Source: Streptomyces corallincola (lineage in GTDB: Bacteria; Actinomycetota; Actinomycetes; Streptomycetales; Streptomycetaceae). Taken from it: DNA of 64,000 nucleotides. The stretch's first letter is position 1; each line of letters opens with the position of its first letter. The notes beneath the pieces were generated by a model. That model was not told the origin of the DNA, did not search any database, and saw only the letters and a program-made list of their open reading frames with translations. The stretch spans positions 124,001 to 188,000 of the forward strand of contig NZ_JAHRXF010000002.1 of NCBI RefSeq assembly GCF_019104725.1, read 5' to 3'. The translations under genes and the position numbers were made by a program. This document shows, one piece after another, positions 47,372-55,772 of this stretch.

Positions 47372-47965
47372 TCAGTCCTTGAGGCGCTCCTCGATCCGGC
47401 CGCGCAGCCAGGACATGGTGAAGCCGCGCGGATCGATCTTGCCCGGCTGCCACTCCAGATGGCCGATGACCGAGCGTTCGGTCCAGCCGTGATGGCGGCA
47501 GATCGCGGCCGAGGCCCGCACGATGGTCTCCAACTGGGCCTTCGGCCAGGGGTCTTCGCCGTCACCGAGGTTCTCGCACTCGAAGCCGTAGAAGTGCGGG
47601 TTGCCGTCGGTGTTCGCCTCGTTGTCGGGCGGCAGGCGCTTCTCCGCGATCACCGCGCGCAGTACGTCGTCGTCACCGAGCCCGGCGTGGTTGGCGCGGC
47701 CGTGGCCGACGAGGTGCAGTGTGCCGTCCTTGGTGATCACGCCGTGGCAGAGCGGGCCCGGCAGATCGGGGCGGCCGTCGCGGCAGAGCCGTACGGTCGC
47801 CGCGCTGCCCGTGGTCGCCGTGTGGTGGATCATCACGCCGTTCACGGGCCCCCAGGGCCCCTTGTGGTCGCGGTTGTGGTGCCGCCAGTCGCCTTCCTCC
47901 ACGACGCGGACACCCTCGGCCCGCAGTGCGGCCAGGAACGCGCTCGCGGACATGGGTGTGGCCAC
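47372..47965 (-). CDS. N-acetylmuramoyl-L-alanine amidase (Amidase_2 type)
   Basis: The 197-residue protein has the T7-lysozyme-like fold. Zinc-site residues are in VMIHHTATTG and IGHLEWQPGKIDP. GTG 47965 is preceded by AAGGAGG five bases away. No signal peptide is apparent, so the protein may act on recycled muropeptides or be exported by another route. No cell-wall-binding domain. It is divergent from eshA. Confidence 0.87.
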   Translation of the reverse strand: MATPMSASAFLAALRAEGVRVVEEGDWRHHNRDHKGPWGPVNGVMIHHTATTGSAATVRLCRDGRPDLPGPLCHGVITKDGTLHLVGHGRANHAGLGDDDVLRAVIAEKRLPPDNEANTDGNPHFYGFECENLGDGEDPWPKAQLETIVRASAAICRHHGWTERSVIGHLEWQPGKIDPRGFTMSWLRGRIEERLKD

Positions 47966-48272
47966 GGCGGCCTCCTTCGGGTCGTGCCGCGGAGCCGCCC
48001 GTCGCGGCCCCGTCGTACCGGTGGTGCTCCTGTTGCGCGGGCTTGTCCCGCTGCTTCTCCAACGAGCGTTCGGGGCCCCGGCGTTCACTTGGGGGGCGAA
48101 CCGGTCCGAAACGGCGCCGGGCGGGCCGCGATCCCCCTTTCTGCCCAGTAGTGCGATGATCCATTCCCCCTCTTTCGGGTAATGGCGTGCGCACGGTGCG
48201 TGATGGAAAGCTCGGGTGCGAGACCGGTGTGCGACTCGGCACCGGCCACATACATCGAGAGGGATTCTTTCT
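47966..48272. promoter_or_regulatory. Divergent region between amidase and eshA
   Basis: This 307-bp gap contains both promoters. The eshA-proximal part is A/T-richer (TACATCGAGAGGGATTCTTT) and supplies GAGGG as a ribosome-binding site about 11 bases before ATG 48273. I see no clear operator repeat or terminator. Confidence 0.45.
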
Positions 48273-49679
48273 ATGTCGGTAGGCGAAGAGGTCCGCACGG
48301 AACAGGGGAAGCCGCAGCAGTCCCTCGGCACCGCGGCTGCGCGGAACCTGGCCACCACCACCAAGTCCGTCCCGCAGATGCAGGAGATCACCTCCCGCTG
48401 GCTGCTGCGCTCCCTCCCCTGGGTGGACGTGCAGGGCGGCACGTACCGGGTGAACCGGCGGCTGACGTTCGCGGTCGGGGACGGCCGCATCACGTTCGTC
48501 AAGACCGGCGACCAGGTCGAGGTCATCCCCGCCGAACTGGGCGAACTCCCCGCGCTGCGCTCGTACGAAGACCTGGAGACGCTCTCCGAACTGGCCCGCC
48601 GCTGCCGCCGCCGGGACTACGCGCCGGGCGAGGTGGTCGCCTCCTTCGGCAGCCGTACGGAAGAGGTGCACCTGCTGGCCCACGGCCGCGTCGAGAAGGT
48701 CGGCACCGGCCCGTACGGCGACGACGCGGTGCTCGAAGTGCTCGGTGACGGCTCCTACTTCGGTGAGCAGGCCCTGCTCGACCCGGAGGCCATCTGGGAG
48801 TACACCGCCCGCGCCGACACCGCGTGCACGATGCTGACCCTGAGCCGTCAGGACTTCGAACAGGTCGCCGAGCGCTCCGATTCGCTGCGCGAGCACCTGG
48901 AGGAGCTGCGCACGCTGCCCGACCAGGACACCAACAAGTACGGCGAGAAGGCCGTCGAGCTGGCGTCCGGCCACAGCGGCGAGGCCGACATCCCGCACAC
49001 CTTCGTGGACTACGACGCCCGTCCCCGCGAGTACGAACTGAGCATCGCCCAGACCGTGCTGCGCATCCACTCCCGTGTGGCCGACCTCTACAACCAGCCG
49101 ATGAACCAGACCGAGCAGCAGCTGCGGCTCACGGTCGAGGCGCTGAAGGAGCGCCAGGAACACGAGCTGGTCAACAACCGGGACTTCGGCCTGCTGCACA
49201 ACTGCGAGTACGACCAGCGCCTCCAGCCGCACGACGGGGTGCCCAGCCCGGACGACCTGGACGAACTCCTCAGCCGTCGGCGCGGCACCAAGTTCTTCCT
49301 GGCCCACCCGCGCGCCATCGCGGCCTTCGGGCGCGAGCTGAACAAGCGCGGACTGAACCCGGAGACCATCGACCTCGGCGGCAACCGCATCCCGACCTGG
49401 CGCGGGGTGCCGTTGTACCCGTGCAACAAGATCCCGGTCACCCCGGAGCGCACCACCTCGATCATCGCCATGCGTACCGGCGAGGCCGAGCAGGGTGTGA
49501 TCGGCCTGCGCCAGTCCGGCATCCCGGACGAGATCGAGCCGAGCCTGTCGGTGCGGTTCATGGGCATCAACGAGCAGGCGATCATCAAGTACCTCGTGAC
49601 GGCGTACTACTCGGCGGCCGTCCTCGTCCCCGACGCCCTCGGCGTCCTGGAGAACGTCGAGATCGGCCGGTGGCGGTGA
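48273..49679 (+). CDS. eshA: EshA: family 2B encapsulin shell protein with cyclic-nucleotide-binding domain
   Basis: This encodes 468 residues. After an N-terminal arm and first shell segment (to about 90) comes a cNMP-binding domain (about 92-205) with the phosphate-binding cassette [11 protein letters not shown] followed by an Arg-containing YTARADT. The remainder ([51 protein letters not shown], and the end [19 protein letters not shown]) is the HK97-like encapsulin core. EshA was first described in S. griseus as a growth-linked protein forming large particles. Family 2B shells enclose terpenoid enzymes. The next gene on the strand encodes a polyprenyl synthase, the probable cargo. Confidence 0.93.
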   Translation: MSVGEEVRTEQGKPQQSLGTAAARNLATTTKSVPQMQEITSRWLLRSLPWVDVQGGTYRVNRRLTFAVGDGRITFVKTGDQVEVIPAELGELPALRSYEDLETLSELARRCRRRDYAPGEVVASFGSRTEEVHLLAHGRVEKVGTGPYGDDAVLEVLGDGSYFGEQALLDPEAIWEYTARADTACTMLTLSRQDFEQVAERSDSLREHLEELRTLPDQDTNKYGEKAVELASGHSGEADIPHTFVDYDARPREYELSIAQTVLRIHSRVADLYNQPMNQTEQQLRLTVEALKERQEHELVNNRDFGLLHNCEYDQRLQPHDGVPSPDDLDELLSRRRGTKFFLAHPRAIAAFGRELNKRGLNPETIDLGGNRIPTWRGVPLYPCNKIPVTPERTTSIIAMRTGEAEQGVIGLRQSGIPDEIEPSLSVRFMGINEQAIIKYLVTAYYSAAVLVPDALGVLENVEIGRWR

Positions 49680-49703
49680 CGCCGGTCCACCGCACCGGTA
49701 CGT

Positions 49704-49769
49704 TCCCGCCCTCCGGGGCGGGAGCGCACCGGGGGTACGTGTCCCGCGGGTCCGGGGCGACCCGCGGGA
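49704..49769 (+). promoter_or_regulatory. Two hairpins between shell and cargo genes
   Basis: Stem 1 is a perfect 8-bp repeat (49704-49711 with 49716-49723). Stem 2 is a perfect 11-bp repeat (49742-49752 with 49759-49769). Neither is followed by a T-tract, and the cargo ribosome-binding site lies about 15 bases after stem 2. They could lower cargo expression relative to the shell by partial termination, or stabilise the shell mRNA 3' end. Confidence 0.55.
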
Positions 49770-49797
49770 TCGGGGAGGGTCAGGGGGAGGGATGCGC

Positions 49798-51009
49798 ATG
49801 GCCGAGTTCATGACGGAGACCACGAAGTCCCCGGCGGGTGTCGGTGAACAGCGCGGCCCGCGACCGGGCGGGGACCCGGCGGACGCCGGGCGGCCGCACG
49901 GGCGGCTCGACGGGCCTCCCGACGCGCGGCTCGACGGTCTTCTCGACGCGTCTCCCGACGCGCGGCTCGAAGGCCATGAGGCGGCCGTCCTCCTGGAGCG
50001 CACCCGCGACCGGGTGGACCCCGAACTCCGCGCGGCGCTGGGCACGTTGCCGACCGCCATGCGCCGCGTGTCGCTCTACCACTTCGGCTGGCAGCACACG
50101 GACGGCAGCCCGGCCACCGGCAACGCGGGCAAGGCGATCCGGCCCGCGCTGGTCCTCGCGGCGGCCGCCGCGCTCGGCGGTACGGCGGCCGGTACGGCGG
50201 CGGTCCGTGCCGCAGCCGCGGTCGAACTGATCCACAACTTCACGCTGTTGCACGACGACGTGATGGACCGCGACACCGCGCGCCGCCACCGCCCCACGGC
50301 CTGGACGGTGTTCGGGGTGCCCGACGCGATCCTCGCCGGGGACGCCATGCAGGCGCTCGCGCTCCGGCTGCTGGCCGAGGACCCGCACCCCGCCGCCGCG
50401 CGGGCCGCCGCCCGGCTGGCGCACTGCGTCGTGGAACTCTGCGAGGGCCAGCACACCGACACCGCGCTGGAGAGCCGCCCGCCGCACGAGGTGACGCTCG
50501 CCGAGGTGCTCACGATGGCCGAGGCCAAGACCGGCGCGCTGCTCGGCTGCGCCTGCGCACTCGGCGCGCTGTACGCGGGCGCCGACGACGACGCGGTGGC
50601 CGCGATGGACGGGTTCGGGCGGCAGGCCGGGCTCGCCTTCCAGCTCATCGACGACGTGATCGGCATATGGGGCGACCCGCGCCGCACCGGCAAACCCGCC
50701 GGTGCCGACCTCGCGGTCCGCAAGAAGTCCCTGCCGGTCGTCGCCGCCCTCACCTCCGGCACCCCGGCGGCGGCCGAACTCGCCGCGCTCTACAGCCGCC
50801 CGCACCTCCCCGACGCGGGCGGCGACGACGGCGGGATCGCGCGCATCACCCTCGCCGTCGAGCGGGCGGGCGGCCGGGACTGGGCCCAGGCCGAGGCGGC
50901 GGACCGGATGGCACGGGCCATGCAGGAACTGACCCGTGCCGTACCCGTGCCGGAGGCGGCGGGCGGGCTGCTGTCCCTGGCGGAGTTCGTCACCCGCCGC
51001 TCCAGCTGA
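49798..51009 (+). CDS. Polyprenyl diphosphate synthase, probable encapsulin cargo
   Basis: This encodes 403 residues. ATG 49798 has GGGAGG at suitable distance; ATG 49792 is too close to it. Residues 1-60 are Gly/Pro/Asp/Arg-rich and probably disordered, with three related boxes: RLDG at 36 and 44 and RLEG at 56. From about 62 the isoprenoid synthase fold follows: GKAIRPALVLAAAA, first Asp-rich motif LLHDDVMDRD, and second motif LIDDVIGIWGD with Gly in the fifth place. It should elongate FPP or GGPP-type chains. Position directly after eshA and the long disordered N-terminus fit a cargo-loading domain. Product chain length cannot be deduced. Confidence 0.9.
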   Translation: MAEFMTETTKSPAGVGEQRGPRPGGDPADAGRPHGRLDGPPDARLDGLLDASPDARLEGHEAAVLLERTRDRVDPELRAALGTLPTAMRRVSLYHFGWQHTDGSPATGNAGKAIRPALVLAAAAALGGTAAGTAAVRAAAAVELIHNFTLLHDDVMDRDTARRHRPTAWTVFGVPDAILAGDAMQALALRLLAEDPHPAAARAAARLAHCVVELCEGQHTDTALESRPPHEVTLAEVLTMAEAKTGALLGCACALGALYAGADDDAVAAMDGFGRQAGLAFQLIDDVIGIWGDPRRTGKPAGADLAVRKKSLPVVAALTSGTPAAAELAALYSRPHLPDAGGDDGGIARITLAVERAGGRDWAQAEAADRMARAMQELTRAVPVPEAAGGLLSLAEFVTRRSS

Positions 51010-51157
51010 CCCACCCGGCCCTTCCCGGCCCGGACCCCGGAGCCCCCGGGTCCGCGCGGCCCCTGACCCCGCGCGGCCCCGGTGGCCCCGGTCACACTCC
51101 GGCCCCGCGCACCCCCACTGCGCGCGGGGCCGGTTCCAGCGGCTCTACGGTGGCCGT

Positions 51158-51490
51158 ATGCCGAAACTCCCCCCGATCCTCCACCTCACCGAGCGGGCCC
51201 ACTGGGAAGCGGCCCGCGCGGCGGGCTCGTACGAACGCTCCACGCGGGGTCGCACGCTCGCGGAGGAGGGCTTCATCCACTTCTCCACCCGCGACCAGCT
51301 CCCGCGCGTGGCCGCCTTCCTCTACGGCGCCGACGGCCCGCACGACCTCGTGGTCCTGGTGGTGGACCCCAATGTCCTGACGGCACCGCTGAAATGGGAG
51401 GTCATGCCCCCGCACGGCGAGGAGTTCCCGCACCTGTACGGCCCGCTGCCGGTGTCGGCGGTGGTGGCCGTGGAGGAGTGGGAACGCTGA
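51158..51490 (+). CDS. DUF952 family protein
   Basis: The 110-residue protein matches DUF952: ILHLTERAHWEAARAAGSY, FIHFSTRDQLPRVAAFLY and FPHLYGPLPVSAVVAVEEW. The family has a fold related to glutathione-dependent or ADP-ribose-type small enzymes, but no activity is established that I know of. ATG 51158 lies ten bases after a CTACGG-like element, so a very short leader is possible. It is convergent with the VOC gene. Confidence 0.88.
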   Translation: MPKLPPILHLTERAHWEAARAAGSYERSTRGRTLAEEGFIHFSTRDQLPRVAAFLYGADGPHDLVVLVVDPNVLTAPLKWEVMPPHGEEFPHLYGPLPVSAVVAVEEWER

Positions 51491-51518
51491 GCCGAGCTGC
51501 GGAGGCGGGGAACCCGGC

Positions 51519-51938
51519 TCAGTCGGCGGACGGCCGCTGAAGGAACCGCAGCATGTTCCCGGCCGGGTCCCGGAACGCGCAGTCCCGCACGCCGTACGGC
51601 TGGTCGGTGGGCTCCTGGAGCACGTCCCCACCTGCCTCGCGGACCCGCGCGTACAGCGCGTCGCAGTCGGCGGTGGTGAAGATGACGCCCCGCAGCAGCC
51701 CCTTGGCGAGCAGCTCCGCGACGGCCCGCTTGTCGGCGGGGGAGATGTCGGGGCTCGCGCCCGGCGGCTCCAGCACGATCTCCACGTCCGGCTGGAGCGG
51801 CGACCCCACGGTCACCCACCGCATCCCCTCGAAGCCCACGTCGTCGCGGACCTCCATACCGAGCACGTCACAGTAGAAGTGCAGCGCCTTGTCGTGGTCG
51901 TCCACGGCGATGAAACACTGCTTGAGTCTCAGGTCCAT
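51519..51938 (-). CDS. VOC (glyoxalase/bleomycin-resistance) superfamily protein
   Basis: This encodes 139 residues with two beta-alpha-beta-beta-beta repeats: RLKQCFIAVDDHDKALHFYCDVLGMEV and GVIFTTADCDALYARVREAGG, ending RDPAGNMLRFLQR. The C-terminal Glu metal ligand usual in glyoxalases is not evident, so it may be a binding protein. The AraC-family gene ends nine bases upstream on the same strand; AraC-VOC operons of this kind are common in streptomycetes, so the regulator probably controls this gene. Confidence 0.87.
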   Translation of the reverse strand: MDLRLKQCFIAVDDHDKALHFYCDVLGMEVRDDVGFEGMRWVTVGSPLQPDVEIVLEPPGASPDISPADKRAVAELLAKGLLRGVIFTTADCDALYARVREAGGDVLQEPTDQPYGVRDCAFRDPAGNMLRFLQRPSAD

Positions 51939-51947
51939 GCGTCCACG

Positions 51948-52352
51948 CTAGGTGGTGAGCCTTCTGCGGGGCCTGGTCAGTGACCGTGCCACGCAGGGCG
52001 GAATCACGGCGCTCTCCTCGTGCGGAGCCGCGCGGTAGGCGCTCGGCGTCCGCCCCACCAACTCCGTGAACCGCGAGCTGAACGACCCCAGCGACGTGCA
52101 CCCCACTGCGAAGCACACCTCGGTCACGCTCATCCCCCCGCCCCGCAGCAACGCCTTCGCGCGTTCCACCCGCCGCGTCATCAGATACGCGTACGGCGTC
52201 TCCCCGTAGGCCGCGCGGAAACTCCGCTGGAAATGCCCCACCGACATGTGCGCCCCGCGCGCCAGCTCCGCCATGTCCAACGCCTCGGCGAACTCCCGGT
52301 CCATCCGGTCCCGGGCCCGCCTGAGCCGCCGCAGATCGTCCAGTTCCACCAC
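51948..52352 (-). CDS. AraC-family regulator (stand-alone DNA-binding domain)
   Basis: This encodes 134 residues from GTG 52352 (GTG 52349 equally possible). Two helix-turn-helix motifs are clear: MAELARGAHMSVGHFQRSFR and VTEVCFAVGCTSLGSFSSRF. There is no ligand domain, so it resembles MarA/SoxS-sized regulators. A longer GTG at 52385 is in frame but lies inside the sodN terminator stem, which argues against it. No ribosome-binding site precedes 52352, and CAGGCT six bases upstream suggests a leaderless mRNA. It is followed by the VOC gene. Confidence 0.82.
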   Translation of the reverse strand: MVELDDLRRLRRARDRMDREFAEALDMAELARGAHMSVGHFQRSFRAAYGETPYAYLMTRRVERAKALLRGGGMSVTEVCFAVGCTSLGSFSSRFTELVGRTPSAYRAAPHEESAVIPPCVARSLTRPRRRLTT

Positions 52353-52371
52353 CTCAGCCTGACACAGGGCG

Positions 52372-52433
52372 GGAAAAGACCGCACCCGGCCCGCGAACCC
52401 GCCCGAACGCGGCGGTGTGCGGACCGGGTGCGG
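52372..52433 (-). terminator. sodN terminator
   Basis: Arms 52419-52433 and 52380-52394 pair over 15 bp with one mismatch; on the minus strand the stem is followed by TCTTTTCCC. It ends the sodN transcript about 100 bases after the stop codon. Confidence 0.8.
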
Positions 52434-52478
52434 CCGGAAATCCTCGGCGACCTCGGCCGGAAGGGTGCCCCGGAGGGG
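52372..52478 (-). ncRNA. Candidate s-SodF-type sRNA from the sodN 3' UTR
   Basis: In S. coelicolor the sodN 3' UTR is processed to s-SodF, a roughly 90-nt RNA that blocks sodF (FeSOD) mRNA. Here the 3' UTR between the sodN stop and its terminator is about 107 nt, the right size. Complementarity to sodF could not be tested because sodF is not in the window. Confidence 0.4.
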
Positions 52479-52874
52479 TCAGGCCTTCTTGGTCTCCCAG
52501 AAGATCTTGTCGATCTGGGCGATGTAGTCCAGCGCCTTCTGGCCCGTCGCCGGGTCGGTGGACGCCTTGGCGGCCGAGAGGGCCTTCAGGGTGTCGTTGA
52601 CGAGCTGGTGCAGCTCGGGGTACTTCTCGAAGTGCGGAGCCTTGAAGTAGTCACTCCAGAGCACGGACACGTGGTGCTTGGCCAGCTCCGCGCGCTGCTC
52701 CTTGATGACCGTGGCGCGCGCCTGGTAGTGCGCGTCGTCATTGCCGGCCATCTTCTCCTGGACGGCCTTCACGGACTCCGCCTCGATGCGGGCCTGGGCC
52801 GGGTCGTACACGCCGCAGGGCAGGTCGCAGTGGGCGCTGACCTGGACCTTGGGGGCAAACAGGCGGGAAAGCAT
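52479..52874 (-). CDS. sodN: Nickel superoxide dismutase SodN
   Basis: The precursor is 131 residues. A 14-residue leader (MLSRLFAPKVQVSA) precedes the nickel hook HCDLPCGVYD; after cleavage His15, Cys16 and Cys20 become His1, Cys2 and Cys6, the Ni ligands. The rest is the four-helix bundle of NiSOD. ATG 52874 has GGAATGC upstream with only a weak ribosome-binding site. The maturation protease gene sodX is divergent, 144 bp away. Transcription ends in a hairpin with a T-tract at 52372-52433. Confidence 0.97.
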   Translation of the reverse strand: MLSRLFAPKVQVSAHCDLPCGVYDPAQARIEAESVKAVQEKMAGNDDAHYQARATVIKEQRAELAKHHVSVLWSDYFKAPHFEKYPELHQLVNDTLKALSAAKASTDPATGQKALDYIAQIDKIFWETKKA

Positions 52875-53018
52875 GGAGCATTCCTTCCTCGTGATCGTCT
52901 TCTCAGGTGCGACATTACTCCCTGAGAGGCGTGTTTTCCTGGGTGCCCCCTTGGGCCCGGGACGAAAGTCCGGGGTCAGACTGGGACTGGTGGAGCAACG
53001 GACCGGGGAGGTGCCGGA

Positions 53019-53480
53019 ATGCCGGAGCTGTCGCGGGAGACGGAGCGGGACCGAGGGCCGGAGGCGGGCCGGGGCGGGGGCGGGGCGCCGCCGTTCGGTC
53101 TTGCCGAGGTGACCGGCCCGTCGATGGTGCCCACCCTGCGCCACGGCGACCGCCTGCTGCTGCGGTACGGAGCCGCGATCAGGCCGGGTGACGTCGTCGT
53201 CCTGCGCCACCCCTTCCAGCAGGACCTGCTGGTCGTCAAACGTGCCGTGGAGCGGCGCGAGGGCGGCTGGTGGGTGCTCGGGGACAACCCGTACGCCGGG
53301 GGCGACAGCACCGACTACGGGGTGGTGCCCGAGGACCTCGTCCTCGGGCGGGCCTGGCTGCGCTACCGGCCGCTCGGCGCCGACCGGCGCTCCCCGTTCG
53401 GGGTGGCCCGCTGGGCGCTCTCCGCCGCGCGCCCGCTGCTCTCCGGCCGCTCGGCCTCCAGACGTTTGCGGGCCCGGTAG
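53019..53480 (+). CDS. sodX: NiSOD maturation protease SodX (signal-peptidase-like)
   Basis: The 153-residue protein belongs to the S26 fold. Catalytic Ser35 (TGPSMVPTL) and Lys74 (LVVKRAVERR) are present, and GDNPYAGGDSTDYG is the family's C-terminal block. There is no membrane anchor, unlike classical signal peptidases, which fits cytoplasmic trimming of the SodN leader. The last 118 bp overlap the convergent CGNR gene. The Arg-rich tail (RSASRRLRAR) falls in that overlap and may be dispensable. Confidence 0.92.
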   Translation: MPELSRETERDRGPEAGRGGGGAPPFGLAEVTGPSMVPTLRHGDRLLLRYGAAIRPGDVVVLRHPFQQDLLVVKRAVERREGGWWVLGDNPYAGGDSTDYGVVPEDLVLGRAWLRYRPLGADRRSPFGVARWALSAARPLLSGRSASRRLRAR

Positions 53481-54013
53481 GCGGCCACGTTGGCACGGGT
53501 CGCGCAGCGGTCCGAGCAGTAGCGCCGGGAGCGGTTGGTGGACGTGTCGAGGTAGGCGTTGCGGCACGGCGCGGCCTGGCACAGCCCGAGCCGGTCCACG
53601 CCGAACTCCGTGAGGTGGAAGGCGAGCCCCATCGCGGCGATGGCGGCGAACCCGGCGGTGGCGTTGGACGGGTGGTCGGCCAGGTGCATGTGCCACAGCG
53701 GGCGGCCGTCGTCGTCGCGGTGGTCGTGCCCGGAGATCTGCGGGCTGACCGGGAACTCCAGCAGCAGCGAGTTGAGCAGGTCCACCGCGAGCGTCTCGTC
53801 GCCCCCGTCGGCCGCCTCGAAGACCGACCGCAGACGCGCCCGCACCGACCGGAACCGGGTCACGTCGGCGTCCGTCGCGCGCCGCGCGGCCGAGGAGTTG
53901 GCGCCGAACAGGTCGCGGACCGCCTCGACCGAGGTCAGCACGTCCTTGCCCCGGACCGGCTCCTCGCTGTTGACGAGACGTACGGCGTAATCCGAGTAAT
54001 AGGCGAGTTCCAC
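53363..54013 (-). CDS. ABATE/CGNR zinc-finger regulator
   Basis: This encodes 216 residues. The N-terminal ABATE domain (LAYYSDYAVRLVNSEEP) is followed by a CGNR-type zinc finger (LCQAAPCRNAYLDTSTNRSR, then YCSDRCATRANVAAYRARKR), with four Cys ligands. Such proteins act as stress-linked transcription regulators. GTG 54013 follows AAGGA six to seven bases upstream. The C-terminal 35 residues past the finger are Ser/Glu/Arg-rich and encoded over the sodX 3' end. Confidence 0.87.
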   Translation of the reverse strand: MELAYYSDYAVRLVNSEEPVRGKDVLTSVEAVRDLFGANSSAARRATDADVTRFRSVRARLRSVFEAADGGDETLAVDLLNSLLLEFPVSPQISGHDHRDDDGRPLWHMHLADHPSNATAGFAAIAAMGLAFHLTEFGVDRLGLCQAAPCRNAYLDTSTNRSRRYCSDRCATRANVAAYRARKRLEAERPESSGRAAESAQRATPNGERRSAPSGR

Positions 54014-54117
54014 TTATAGTCCTTACGGTGGTGCTCTAGGGTCGGTCCGCGCGGTCGGGTAACAGCCGGTCGTGGTTCAAGGGTATTACGTGGCTGCTGC
54101 GGAGAACGGGGTCTTTC

Positions 54118-54885
54118 ATGAGCGACGGCGTCGGCGTCACCGGTACGGACTGGGCGGCCTGGCAGCGGAGCTGGGACCGGCAGCAGGAGTGGTACATGCC
54201 CGACCGGGAGGACCGGTTCCGGATCATGCTGGACATGGTGGAGGCCCTCGCCGGTCCCGCGCCCCGCGTCCTCGACCTCGCCTGCGGCACCGGCACCGTC
54301 ACCGCCCGGCTCCTCGACCGCTTCCCCGGTGCCGTCAGCACCGGCGTCGATCTCGACCCGGCCCTGCTGGCCATCGCCCGCGGCACCTTCGACGGCGACG
54401 ACCGGGTCACCCTCGTCACCGCCGACCTCAAGGACCCCGGCTGGACCGGCCTGCTGCCGTACGACGCGTACGACTGCGTGCTCACCGCGACCGCGCTGCA
54501 CTGGCTGCGCAGCGAACCGCTCGCCGTGCTCTACCGGCAGCTCGCCCAACTGGTGCGCGACGGCGGGGTGTTCATGAACGCCGATCACATGATCGACGAG
54601 GCCACGCCCCGGATCAACGCCGCCGAGCGTGCCCAGCGGCACGCCCGGATGGACCTGGCACGGAAGCGGGGCGCCCTCGACTGGGCCGACTGGTGGGCGC
54701 TCGCCGCCGCCGACCCGGTCCTCGCCGGACCGACCGCCCGCCGCTTCGAGATCTACGGCGAGCACGCCGACGGCGACATGCCCTCCGCCGCCCGGCACGC
54801 CGAGATCCTGCGCGCCGCCGGGTTCGCGGAGGCCCGGCCGGTCTGGTGCTCGCCGTCCGACACGCTGCTCCTCGCCGTCAAGTAG
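54118..54885 (+). CDS. Class I SAM-dependent methyltransferase
   Basis: The 255-residue protein has motif I at VLDLACGTGTVTARLLDRFP and an acidic motif II (GVDLDPALLAIARG), then YDCVLTATALHWL as the post-motif strand. No substrate-specific domain is apparent; small-molecule methylation is likely. It is divergent from the CGNR regulator with 104 bp between. A 17-bp bidirectional hairpin follows the stop. Confidence 0.9.
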   Translation: MSDGVGVTGTDWAAWQRSWDRQQEWYMPDREDRFRIMLDMVEALAGPAPRVLDLACGTGTVTARLLDRFPGAVSTGVDLDPALLAIARGTFDGDDRVTLVTADLKDPGWTGLLPYDAYDCVLTATALHWLRSEPLAVLYRQLAQLVRDGGVFMNADHMIDEATPRINAAERAQRHARMDLARKRGALDWADWWALAAADPVLAGPTARRFEIYGEHADGDMPSAARHAEILRAAGFAEARPVWCSPSDTLLLAVK

Positions 54886-54902
54886 CCCACCGGGCACACG
54901 GA

Positions 54903-54940
54903 ACGAGGGGCGGTACGGGACATCCCGTACCGCCCCTCGT
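54903..54940. terminator. Bidirectional terminator hairpin
   Basis: A perfect 17-bp inverted repeat (54903-54919 with 54924-54940) with an ACAT loop between the methyltransferase gene and the convergent ABC operon. Confidence 0.83.
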
Positions 54941-54968
54941 CCGAGAACCGTCGCTCACGCCCCGACGG

Positions 54969-55772
54969 TCAGAGCACCTTGGACAGGAACGACTGGGTCC
55001 GCTCGTGCCGCGGATTGGTGAGCACCTCGCGCGGGTGGCCGGACTCGACGACCACGCCGTCGTCCATGAAGACCAGGCTGTCGCCGACCTCGCGGGCGAA
55101 GCCCATCTCGTGCGTGACGACGACCATCGTCATGCCCGACTCGGCCAGGTCCCGCATGACGTCCAGGACGTCACCGACCAGCTCCGGGTCGAGCGCCGAG
55201 GTCGGCTCGTCGAACAGCATCAGCTTGGGGTCCATCGCCAGCGCGCGGGCGATGGCCACCCGCTGCTGCTGGCCGCCGGAGAGCTGCGAGGGGTAGTTCC
55301 CGGCCTTGTCGGCCAGCCCCACCCGCTCCAGCAACTGCGTCGCCCGCTCGCGGGCCTGCGCCCGGCTGACGCCCTTGACCTGCACCGGAGCCTCGATGAC
55401 GTTCTCGACGGCCGTCATGTGCGGGAACAGGTTGAAGCGCTGGAACACCATGCCGATGTCCCGCCGCTTCAGCGCGACCTCGCTGTCCTTCAGCTCGTAC
55501 AGCCGGTCGCCCTTCTGGCGGTAGCCGACCAGCTCGCCGTCCACCCACAGGCGCCCGGCGTTGATCTTCTCCAGGTGGTTGATGCACCGCAGGAAGGTGG
55601 ACTTGCCGGAGCCGGACGGGCCGATCAGGCAGAACACCTCGCCGGGCCGGACCTCCAGGTCGATGCCCTTGAGGACCTCCACCGGACCGAAGGACTTGTG
55701 CACGCCCTCCGCCCGGACCATCGGCACGTCCCGCTTCCGCGCGGTCTCCGTGGTGCTGGGCTGCTCGCTCAT
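54969..55772 (-). CDS. Polar amino-acid ABC importer, ATP-binding subunit
   Basis: The 267-residue ATPase has Walker [10 protein letters not shown], signature LSGGQQQR and Walker [14 protein letters not shown]. It belongs to the GlnQ/GluA-like PAAT group. ATG 55772 overlaps the permease stop by four bases. It is the last gene of a binding-protein/permease/ATPase operon that reads from 57676 down to 54969 and ends at the hairpin at 54903-54940. Confidence 0.94.
   Translation of the reverse strand: MSEQPSTTETARKRDVPMVRAEGVHKSFGPVEVLKGIDLEVRPGEVFCLIGPSGSGKSTFLRCINHLEKINAGRLWVDGELVGYRQKGDRLYELKDSEVALKRRDIGMVFQRFNLFPHMTAVENVIEAPVQVKGVSRAQARERATQLLERVGLADKAGNYPSQLSGGQQQRVAIARALAMDPKLMLFDEPTSALDPELVGDVLDVMRDLAESGMTMVVVTHEMGFAREVGDSLVFMDDGVVVESGHPREVLTNPRHERTQSFLSKVL

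Noticed and set aside
48216..48272. Earlier start for eshA at 48216
   Set aside because: The added residues do not resemble the conserved N-terminal arm, and ATG 48273 has an upstream GAGGG.
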